Below are positions 1 to 5,150 of a stretch of DNA of 14,143 nucleotides, one piece after another. The stretch is from CAYSSG01 sp964433635 (GTDB lineage Bacteria > Atribacterota > Phoenicimicrobiia > Phoenicimicrobiales > Stramentimicrobiaceae). Under the pieces are notes generated by a model that was given only the letters and a program-made list of their open reading frames with translations, made no database searches and was not told the origin of the DNA. Numbering within the stretch: the first letter of the stretch is position 1; every line of letters starts with the position of its first letter. Where the stretch lies: assembly GCA_964433635.1 (NCBI GenBank), contig CAYSSG010000044.1:1-14143 (forward strand). The letters are read 5' to 3'. The translations under genes were made by a program, and so were the position numbers.

Positions 1-51
1 AATTAAATTTATTTCCATATATTATACACTATTTGTAAAGAATTTTTTTTA

Positions 52-87
52 AAAAATAAAAAAACCCCTCAGCAGAATGCTGAAGGG
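52..87 (-). terminator. Rho-independent terminator of the Cys-rich exported protein gene
   Basis: On the minus strand a 10-bp stem (arms at 78-87 and 65-74, one G-T wobble) closes a three-base loop and runs straight into a T-rich tract (52-64). It lies about 50 bases after the stop codon of the gene that ends at 138, so it should end that transcript. Confidence 0.9.
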
Positions 88-137
88 CTGTATTCAGAAA
101 ATATTCTTTTTAGATTCAGATTTTACATTTTACTGTT

Positions 138-665
138 CTAGATCAGGTCTTTCAGGATATCCTTGAGCACAGAGGTTGAAAAGCGATACTCTGCCCTCAG
201 GTCATTTAAGGTATCTTCGGTGGTATATTCTTCCTCCAGGTTAAAAGTGTCAATAAGTTTGGCTAACAGGTCATCAGCATCAATACTCCAGCGTACCGCT
301 ATCTGGGCAATGGTCATGTCCTGCAATTCGGCAGCATTGATCTCCAGCGGAACCCCGTCACAATCACCGGTGCATTCACCATTACAGTTTTCTTCACAGT
401 TCTGATTGCATTCCTCTTCACATTCCTGAAGCTGAGTCTTCTTCTGTTCCTGCAGCTGGGTCTGTGTGTTTACCGGCTCTTGTACCTGGTTCTGATTCTT
501 CTTTGGCTCCTGTACCTGGACCTGGTTTCCCTGCTTCATGCCTCCTCCGGACATTCCACCATTACCCGGGCCATTCTTGGCTAAGGCTATCGCCGCTGCA
601 CTCCCGATGGTCAGGGCGATGATCAGCATCAATACCGTGTTTCGTAATAGATTTTTATTCTTCAT
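138..665 (-). CDS. Exported protein with Gln decapeptide repeat, CxxxC cysteine ladder and helical C-terminal domain
   Basis: The 175-residue product is not a named family that I recognise. Residues 1-29 form a signal peptide ending in ALA, followed by a Gly/Met-rich stretch (30-45). Residues 49-78 hold three tandem 10-residue Gln repeats of the type xQxQEPxxxQ. Six cysteines follow at 82, 86, 90, 94, 98 and 102, exactly four apart, with Glu, Asp and Asn between them. Residues 114-175 form a helical domain (MTIAQI... then a DLRAEY-like segment) that resembles two segments of the 253-residue protein encoded at 1922-2683. The start is supported by AGGAGG 11 bases upstream. An ECF-like promoter (723-748) precedes it and a strong terminator follows. 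The cysteine ladder suggests binding of a metal or cluster outside the membrane; this is inference. Confidence 0.85.
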   Translation of the reverse strand: MKNKNLLRNTVLMLIIALTIGSAAAIALAKNGPGNGGMSGGGMKQGNQVQVQEPKKNQNQVQEPVNTQTQLQEQKKTQLQECEEECNQNCEENCNGECTGDCDGVPLEINAAELQDMTIAQIAVRWSIDADDLLAKLIDTFNLEEEYTTEDTLNDLRAEYRFSTSVLKDILKDLI

Positions 666-722
666 GAATCTTTTCTCCTCCTGTAATCTTGATTTAAAAC
701 TTTAATTTCTTCTATCTATTAC

Positions 723-748
723 TACGCAAGCAAGCGTCATTTTCTTTC
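723..748 (-). promoter_or_regulatory. ECF-sigma-like promoter, copy A
   Basis: On the minus strand GAAAGAAAA (740-748) is followed by 13 bases and CGTA (723-726), 57 bases before the ATG at 665. The same arrangement with identical spacing occurs at 1888-1913 and 4510-4535. Read as TGAAAG-N17-CGTA it resembles promoters of extracytoplasmic-function sigma factors such as sigma-W (TGAAAC and CGTA). The sigma factor is not in the window. Confidence 0.65.
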
Positions 749-784
749 ATAAGAAGAATAATATTTTTAAAAAAATTATTTATT

Positions 785-796
785 AAGAATATTCTT
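785..796. repeat. 12-bp perfect palindrome AAGAATATTCTT
   Basis: A perfect 12-bp palindrome lies between the riboswitch-controlled peptide gene and the ECF-like promoter of the Cys-rich gene. The flanking 753-784 is almost pure A/T. It could be an operator or part of a weak AT-rich hairpin ending the upstream transcript. Chance occurrence in this AT-rich DNA is quite possible. Confidence 0.3.
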
Positions 797-921
797 GTGA
801 TGCTAAACTGCAATGACTGAATTAAGATTATTACAAGATGCGCTCGGGAACCTGTTGATCATTTTTCATCAATACGACTTTAGAACATGTTGTTAAGTTA
901 CTACGTAATGATTGTTTTATC

Positions 922-1137
922 TTACCATCCCGAACCATCAGGATAACCATCCCCGGCACCTGGTGCCGGACCTGAGCCGTCCTGCAGTCCAAATGGACTT
1001 TCCAATCCACTGCCATTAGAAATTCCATCATGGTATTCAGGTGCAGGTCCATTGGGACTAGCCTGAATAGATCCCATACTTCCTATGCTGAATAACAATA
1101 TAACAACTATTAAAATAAATGTAATACTCTTTCTCAT
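922..1137 (-). CDS. Small exported GPAP/GDG-repeat peptide (71 aa)
   Basis: The start is set at 1137, not at an upstream ATG in the same frame (1242), because AAAGGAG lies just ahead of it and because the upstream start would put 35 unlikely residues before a clean signal peptide. Residues 1-26 are a Sec signal peptide ending near IQA. The mature part is only about 45 residues, with two copies of a Gly/Asp-rich unit: GPAPEYHDGISNGSGLE (30-46) and GPAPGAGDGYPDGSGW (56-71), the second ending the protein. The lipoprotein encoded at 4782-5027 carries the same unit twice. A c-di-GMP-I riboswitch lies about 110 bases upstream, so expression probably follows cellular c-di-GMP. The function is unknown; D-G-x-x-D-G spacing could bind calcium, but this is a guess. 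Confidence 0.75.
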   Translation of the reverse strand: MRKSITFILIVVILLFSIGSMGSIQASPNGPAPEYHDGISNGSGLESPFGLQDGSGPAPGAGDGYPDGSGW

Positions 1138-1155
1138 CTCATACTCCTTTCTAAT

Positions 1156-1168
1156 TAATGAATCATTA
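1156..1168. repeat. Short inverted repeat beside the ribosome binding site
   Basis: TAATGA and TCATTA are separated by one base, a few bases upstream of the AAAGGAG of the 71-residue peptide gene. A second small hairpin (CCAGG, six bases, CCTGG at 1181-1196) lies just beyond. Both sit between the c-di-GMP aptamer and the start codon and might form part of a translational expression platform. Evidence is structural only. Confidence 0.3.
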
Positions 1169-1245
1169 TTTCTTATATTACCAGGGGTAATCCTGGGTCG
1201 CATCTTCACTAAAACAATAAATACATTTTTTATTAAAAACAAAAA

Positions 1246-1331
1246 AAGCCGGCGGTCTGGCTACCTTAGCACTTTTGATGCCTTAGGTCCACAACTTTGC
1301 GTCCCATCCTTTCAGATGGTTTGCCTTTTTC
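1246..1331 (-). ncRNA. Cyclic di-GMP-I riboswitch (GEMM-I aptamer)
   Basis: Read on the minus strand, the stretch has the class I (GEMM) signatures in order: GGCAAACC (1318-1325), a short hairpin with a GAAA-type loop, GGGACGCAAAG, CCTAAGG, a second hairpin, then GGTAGCC. The flanks AAAAAG and CTTTTT can pair as the closing P1 stem. A T-run follows the 3' edge, but I could not find a clear competing terminator hairpin, so the direction of control (on or off) is undetermined. The first gene downstream is the 71-residue repeat peptide at 922-1137. Confidence 0.92.
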
Positions 1332-1393
1332 AACTTTTCGAATAGACTTATTCAGTTTTCAATCATGCAAATCGATTCATTCTTATCTTTTAT

Positions 1394-1422
1394 AAGATAC
1401 CACATTCAGACATAAATATCAA
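1394..1422 (-). promoter_or_regulatory. Vegetative-type promoter for the riboswitch leader
   Basis: TTGATA (1417-1422) and TATCTT (1394-1399) are separated by exactly 17 bases, with a TGG just ahead of the -10 (extended -10). This places the transcription start about 50-60 bases before the aptamer. The bases from 1423 to the next gene end at 1561 are AT-rich with no supported gene. Confidence 0.55.
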
Positions 1423-1560
1423 TCTTCTTAAAACAGCAAAAAAAAATTCATAAAATGTACAAAAATTGAATTAATTAATCATGACGATTGGTTCTGTTAC
1501 AGGATTTGCCCTTTGGTCTCTTACCTCCTTCCAAATTATTGCTGAAGCTGTGTGTACATT

Positions 1561-1845
1561 CTAATCCTTTATTCGGTTTCTTTTTCCATGCTGTAACAGT
1601 TGATCCTGTTTTAGTTCCTGAACATCATTACTGCCATCTTCAAATTCAGTAAGTTGTTTCTGCTGATGTTTTTCCTGTATCAGGAGTTCTTGTGATCCTG
1701 AGACCTTCTGCTGAAATCCGTTCCTGCCTTTCCCTTGATGGCCCTGCGTATTGCCATGCGCAAGAGCATTGAGGAGCAAGAATACGGCAAGTAGGATCAC
1801 CACTGTAAAAATAATCGTTGATCTGATGGCATGGGTATTCTTCAT
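1561..1845 (-). CDS. Small exported Gln/His-rich protein (94 aa)
   Basis: I do not recognise a family. Residues 1-29 are a signal peptide ending in ALA, with the same length and layout as that of the 175-residue protein at 138-665 (MKN, an Arg at position 8, ALA at 27-29), so the two may be distant paralogues. The mature part starts with a Gly/His/Gln stretch (30-48) and continues as a charged Gln-rich segment. The start has GGAGG nine bases upstream and an ECF-like promoter at 1888-1913. The 3' end is uncertain: after a run of five A on the minus strand (1581-1585) the -1 frame stays open to a stop at 1475 and would add a Lys/Gly/Cys-containing tail. The annotated stop may therefore reflect a one-base loss. 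Confidence 0.65.
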   Translation of the reverse strand: MKNTHAIRSTIIFTVVILLAVFLLLNALAHGNTQGHQGKGRNGFQQKVSGSQELLIQEKHQQKQLTEFEDGSNDVQELKQDQLLQHGKRNRIKD

Positions 1846-1887
1846 AATTTTTTTCCTCCGTAATTTTTATTTCGTTTCTACTTTCTA

Positions 1888-1913
1888 TACGTAAGAGGAG
1901 GAGATTTTCTTTC
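1888..1913 (-). promoter_or_regulatory. ECF-sigma-like promoter, copy B
   Basis: GAAAGAAAA (1905-1913), 13 bases, then CGTA (1888-1891) on the minus strand, 42 bases before the ATG at 1845. The motif starts only eight bases past the stop codon of the upstream gene, so the Gln/His-rich gene may be transcribed both from here and by read-through from the ferredoxin operon. Compare copies A (723-748) and C (4510-4535). Confidence 0.65.
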
Positions 1914-1921
1914 GTAATTTT

Positions 1922-2683
1922 TTAATTTTTATTATCTGAAGATAAGAAAGATTCCATTTTTTCTTTAAAAACAGAGAATTCCAGTTCCTGAGAAGTAAAG
2001 AAATCTCTGATAGAAACTGTTTTATCTTCAGGAATATCCAAGCCGGTGATCTCTTTAAATGTTTCCGAATCGATCCCCATAGCCATGATCTCGGCAATTG
2101 TCATTCTCCCGGTAATGGAAACAGTCTCTTCTTCCAGGACAACAGGCTCATCCCGGGTTTCCCCTTCGATTACAGTTGCCTCCTGCCCGGGCTCAATGAG
2201 AATCAGGTCAAAGGTGTGTTTTGTCCAGTAATCTTCTCCTTCCCGGGTTAATTTATTTTCCCTGATAAGATAAGCGACTGCAGTTTCCGGTAAGAAGAAG
2301 GTCTCTTCTGAGGTATAGGGAATATCAGAATAAAGAGATGCAAAAACTTTGACTGTATCTGTTTCTATAGTATACGCCGCCCCTTCTATCTCCACTGGTT
2401 GATAGATTTCTTTTAAGTCTTTCAGTTGAAATGTGGATGGATTGGTATCCGGTTTTAAATTGAATGCTTCAATAATCGCCTCTGAGGGAACTCGATAATA
2501 GGTCTCGATCTCTTCCAGGGTGTAAGACCCTCTGATATCGGCAATATCATAAGTATTCTCGGTTAATTTCATCGGTTCTGCCGAACGTAAAGTTTCGAAG
2601 AGATTCATCTGGCTGGCAAGCCCGATACCGCCACCGATAATAACGATAATGGCAATCAATAGATGAATATGACTGATTTTCAT
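1922..2683 (-). CDS. Membrane-anchored partner of the NapH-like ferredoxin, with two helical MTIAEI-type domains
   Basis: The 253-residue product has one N-terminal membrane segment (about 7-24) and is otherwise extracytoplasmic, with no cysteine. Two segments resemble each other and the C-terminus of the 175-residue protein: residues 49-95 (GSYTLEEIETYYRVP then KDLKEIY) and 189-247 (GRMTIAEIMAMGIDSE then an IRDFF segment). From memory of the family, such helical units occur beside or fused to NapH/NosR-like 4Fe-4S proteins; a search should confirm this. It starts 24 bases after the stop of the ferredoxin gene, with GAGAGGT at good spacing, so the two are cotranscribed. A structural or docking role for an extracytoplasmic electron route is likely; the exact role is unknown. 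Confidence 0.75.
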   Translation of the reverse strand: MKISHIHLLIAIIVIIGGGIGLASQMNLFETLRSAEPMKLTENTYDIADIRGSYTLEEIETYYRVPSEAIIEAFNLKPDTNPSTFQLKDLKEIYQPVEIEGAAYTIETDTVKVFASLYSDIPYTSEETFFLPETAVAYLIRENKLTREGEDYWTKHTFDLILIEPGQEATVIEGETRDEPVVLEEETVSITGRMTIAEIMAMGIDSETFKEITGLDIPEDKTVSIRDFFTSQELEFSVFKEKMESFLSSDNKN

Positions 2684-2707
2684 TTCGTACCTCTCTATAA
2701 AAAAATT

Positions 2708-3547
2708 TTATTCAGTTAGTTTTTTACGTAAAAACCCAAAATAAAGGGTATCCTTCACTGGACATGCAACCTCATCGGTGCAAAGCAGGCAGGAGATGCA
2801 CTGATGATTGCGAATGATTCTTTTATCCGATATCTCAATATTCATGGGACAGACCCGGTCACACTGTTTGCAGTTGATACAGGTTTCTTTATTACGTCTT
2901 AACGGTATGATGCGAAAGAGATTAAATATCCCCAATAATGCCCCTAAGGGACAAAGATACTTACACCAGGGACGTTCTACAAACAGGGATAAAAGCAATA
3001 CAATACCCAGCATAATGAGGGCAGAAAGCGTGACTTCATCCGACCAGAAATTAAACAGGGCAAAATATGGATCAATGTTCAGGAAAACCAGGGTCAGTTC
3101 CCTGGCGGTAATATAGATGACCAGGATAAGGACAATGTAACGTAAATAACGCAGCAACTGATCCGCCTTGGGTATGATAAATCGGTTATATTTTTTCGGG
3201 AATATTCTTTTGCCAATTTTCCCTACAAACTCCTGTACCGTACCAAAAGGACATATCCATCCACAGAATACGGGTCCGAAAATCAGGGTCAGCAGAAGAA
3301 CCAGCCACATCAAGGTAAAGGAAGATTGATGAATCTTTCTGACAAAAATCCCCTGGGTAAAATAGGTATAGGTCGTCACAACGCCACCGAAGGGACAGAT
3401 GGCATGTAAAGAAGGCGTGCCGACTAAAACAGGTGGTAAGCCCTGTTCAACCCGGTAATGATTGTAACTGATCATGACAATGAAGATTAAGAAAAAGACC
3501 TGGACGATCGTCCTCAGCAAATAACTCTTACTTTTTTTCCTGGGCAT
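2708..3547 (-). CDS. NapH/CcoG-like polytopic membrane 4Fe-4S protein
   Basis: The 279-residue product has an N-terminal membrane segment (11-28), further hydrophobic spans around 76-94, 136-160 and 173-191, and a cytoplasmic-type C-terminal ferredoxin domain. Conserved Cys-Pro motifs of the NosR/NapH/RdhC family are visible: CPFGG (51), CGWICPFG (95-102) and CKYLCPLG (195-202). Two 4Fe-4S motifs follow: CINCKQCDRVCP (223-234) and CISCLLCTDEVACP (250-263). The second has five instead of three residues before its last cysteine. Such proteins pass electrons between the quinone pool or cytoplasm and extracytoplasmic redox proteins. The start has AAAGGAG nine bases upstream. It leads a two-gene operon with the 253-residue partner. 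No terminal reductase is visible nearby, so the physiological acceptor is unknown. Confidence 0.88.
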   Translation of the reverse strand: MPRKKSKSYLLRTIVQVFFLIFIVMISYNHYRVEQGLPPVLVGTPSLHAICPFGGVVTTYTYFTQGIFVRKIHQSSFTLMWLVLLLTLIFGPVFCGWICPFGTVQEFVGKIGKRIFPKKYNRFIIPKADQLLRYLRYIVLILVIYITARELTLVFLNIDPYFALFNFWSDEVTLSALIMLGIVLLLSLFVERPWCKYLCPLGALLGIFNLFRIIPLRRNKETCINCKQCDRVCPMNIEISDKRIIRNHQCISCLLCTDEVACPVKDTLYFGFLRKKLTE

Positions 3548-3572
3548 GATAGCATACTCCTTTCTATCACTT

Positions 3573-3596
3573 TAAGTGCACTTATCTTTAATTATA
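3573..3596 (-). promoter_or_regulatory. Probable promoter and operator of the ferredoxin operon
   Basis: A perfect 12-bp palindrome TAAGTGCACTTA (3573-3584) lies about 26 bases before the ATG, and a TATAAT sequence (3591-3596, minus strand) lies next to it. No good -35 is seen at the usual distance, which fits an activator-dependent promoter or simply a weak call. The palindrome is placed near the expected transcription start, where a repressor could act. Confidence 0.4.
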
Positions 3597-3690
3597 GAAA
3601 TATATTAGTACATTTTATATAATTTTTAAAACTAATTCCATTACAGTCTGTTATTTTAAAAATATAATTTTTATTTTCAGATGAAAAATT

Positions 3691-3726
3691 TAAAAAACAG
3701 CTACCATTTTAATCAGGTAGCTGTTT
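3691..3726 (-). terminator. Rho-independent terminator of the DUF2202 gene
   Basis: An 11-bp perfect stem (3716-3726 with 3695-3705), a 10-base loop and a following T-run on the minus strand, about 40 bases after the stop of the DUF2202 gene. It separates that gene from the ferredoxin operon. Confidence 0.9.
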
Positions 3727-3766
3727 ATCTGTTGACTTCTATCAATTCATTTTGGACAGAAGTTAC

Positions 3767-4465
3767 TTAGAATTTATAATCCGGATCTGTGATTGCCCCA
3801 CCGGATTCCTGCCTGCTTGCTGCAATCCGGTTATATTCCTCCTGGATTAAGAATTGGGCTTCATAGGTCAGGTGGTAGCGCTGCAGCTGGCGGTCAAAAG
3901 CCCTGAGGTGGTTTCGTGAACCCTTCAGCAGATTCTGATAGACAATTTTGATATCATCATTGTCTGTCTCTTTAATCAACCGTTCCAGGTCATAGATATC
4001 CAGGTCTTCAATATAGGCACCTACCAGGATGGCATCCTCAATGGACCTGCTTCCCTTAGCCACCAGTTCATCATAAGCTTTTTGCAGTTCTTCATTTTTG
4101 AAGACTCCGGGGATATCCTCTCCCACCGGGTCTTCCAGGTGATAGCGGTCTAAAAGCATTTTCATAGCATCCATATGGGTCGTTTCGCTTCCCTGGCCGA
4201 TGGACTCAAAGGTTCTCAAATTCCATTTTTCATACAGGGTGATATAAACATCCCTGGCTAACTTTTCCTCTTCACGCATCAACAGTATTCCCTCTATCTC
4301 TTCACTTGATAAGGTACCTGTTGCCAGACCGCTGATAGCATTGGAAATACCTCTTCCAAAATTTACATCGTTTCTCTGGGCTAAGACATGGGTCATTGCC
4401 CAACCGGTTATTGCTAAAATCATCACGAGTGTAATGATGCCTTTCACCGTGCTTCTCATCTTCAT
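3767..4465 (-). CDS. Exported DUF2202 ferritin-like protein
   Basis: The product is 232 residues from the ATG at 4465, which has GGAGG eight bases upstream; an in-frame TTG at 4480 would overlap that Shine-Dalgarno and is rejected. Residues 1-29 form a signal peptide ending in VLA. A DUF2202 domain (ferritin-like four-helix fold) fills about 55-200, with candidate diiron ligands in EEEKLARDVY (65-74), GSETTHMDAM (92-101), GAYIEDLDIYDLE (149-161) and GSRNHLRAF (182-190). Other members of the family are exported or cytoplasmic and of unproven function; iron or peroxide handling is an inference from the fold. It is a single-gene unit with its own ECF-like promoter (4510-4535) and terminator (3691-3726). 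Confidence 0.9.
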   Translation of the reverse strand: MKMRSTVKGIITLVMILAITGWAMTHVLAQRNDVNFGRGISNAISGLATGTLSSEEIEGILLMREEEKLARDVYITLYEKWNLRTFESIGQGSETTHMDAMKMLLDRYHLEDPVGEDIPGVFKNEELQKAYDELVAKGSRSIEDAILVGAYIEDLDIYDLERLIKETDNDDIKIVYQNLLKGSRNHLRAFDRQLQRYHLTYEAQFLIQEEYNRIAASRQESGGAITDPDYKF

Positions 4466-4509
4466 TTCTTTTTCCTCCAACTGAGATTGATTTTTTCTTC
4501 TGCCTTATA

Positions 4510-4535
4510 TACGAAAATGAATGCTGTTTTCTTTC
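4510..4535 (-). promoter_or_regulatory. ECF-sigma-like promoter, copy C
   Basis: GAAAGAAAA (4527-4535), 13 bases, then CGTA (4510-4513) on the minus strand, 44 bases before the ATG at 4465. The element is identical in both boxes and spacing to copies A and B, while the 13-base spacers differ completely, which argues for selection on the boxes. Confidence 0.65.
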
Positions 4536-4781
4536 AAAAATAGAAAAAATTCGCTGCTTTTTTTCTAAAACAGTTTATATTGATCATTTTTCAGATTCAT
4601 AATGACTGGGTGATTTCCCATACAACCCGGAAAATCCGGTAAACCCGTTGAAAAAGGCTCAGTAAGCAGAATGATCGGATGGAATTTTGAACTTCACACT
4701 ATTAGATGTATTTAAATCTTTTCAGAAAATCAGTTGAGAAAAAATTCAGTAATAAATAACTATCTTACAAACCTGATATCT
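4536..4781. other. Intergenic stretch without a supported gene
   Basis: Between the ECF-like promoter and the repeat lipoprotein gene no start codon with a ribosome binding site was found. On the minus strand one frame is open without a start from 4693 to a stop at 4565 (42 codons), and another from about 4708 to 4597. The overlap of two open frames suggests either a decayed gene or chance. A small hairpin (CCGGA, AAA, TCCGG) lies near 4628-4640. No terminator was seen after the lipoprotein gene. Confidence 0.3.
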
Positions 4782-5027
4782 TTATTCCCAGCCGGAGCTA
4801 TCTGATAAGCCATCACCGGAATTGGGTGCTCCTGATAAACCATGGCCAACCGGTGTTTCTAATCCACTGCCATCGGAAATACCATCACCGGAATTGGGTG
4901 CAGGACCAGTTGCATCTGTGGTCCCTTCCGGTTCACCTTCTTCTACTGGGGGAACATGACTATCGCATCCGGAAAAGACCAGGAAAAACAAAAAAACAAA
5001 CAGGACAAGTAAGAATATTTTTTTCAT
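4782..5027 (-). CDS. Small lipoprotein with GPAP/GDG repeats (81 aa)
   Basis: The 81-residue product has a lipoprotein signal peptide with lipobox VFSGC; Cys21 should be lipidated and hold the protein on the outer face of the membrane. An acidic linker (28-40) leads to two repeat units: GPAPNSGDGISDGSGLE (41-57) and GAPNSGDGLSDSSGWE (66-81), the second ending the protein. The same unit forms the mature part of the riboswitch-controlled peptide at 922-1137, including the terminal SGW. The start has GGAAGGA at a normal distance. No ECF-like motif or riboswitch is seen upstream. The function is unknown. Calcium or surface-polymer binding are guesses from the Asp/Gly-rich sequence. Confidence 0.75.
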   Translation of the reverse strand: MKKIFLLVLFVFLFFLVFSGCDSHVPPVEEGEPEGTTDATGPAPNSGDGISDGSGLETPVGHGLSGAPNSGDGLSDSSGWE

Positions 5028-5150
5028 GGATGATTCCTTCCGTTTTGTTTGTTCATTCTATGAGCTGAATTAGCCACTTTAAATGAAATTTTCACTTATT
5101 GAAAAGCCCCTTCTATCCTCACCAAGGTATGGTTTTGGGTAAAACATTCT

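Noticed and set aside
831..1052. Open reading frame overlapping the 71-residue peptide gene on the same strand
   Set aside because: It lacks a ribosome binding site and signal peptide, and lies in another frame of a gene supported by repeats, a signal peptide and a riboswitch.
4465..4480. TTG at 4480 as start of the DUF2202 gene
   Set aside because: The GGAGG there is the ribosome binding site for the ATG at 4465, so it cannot be within the coding sequence.
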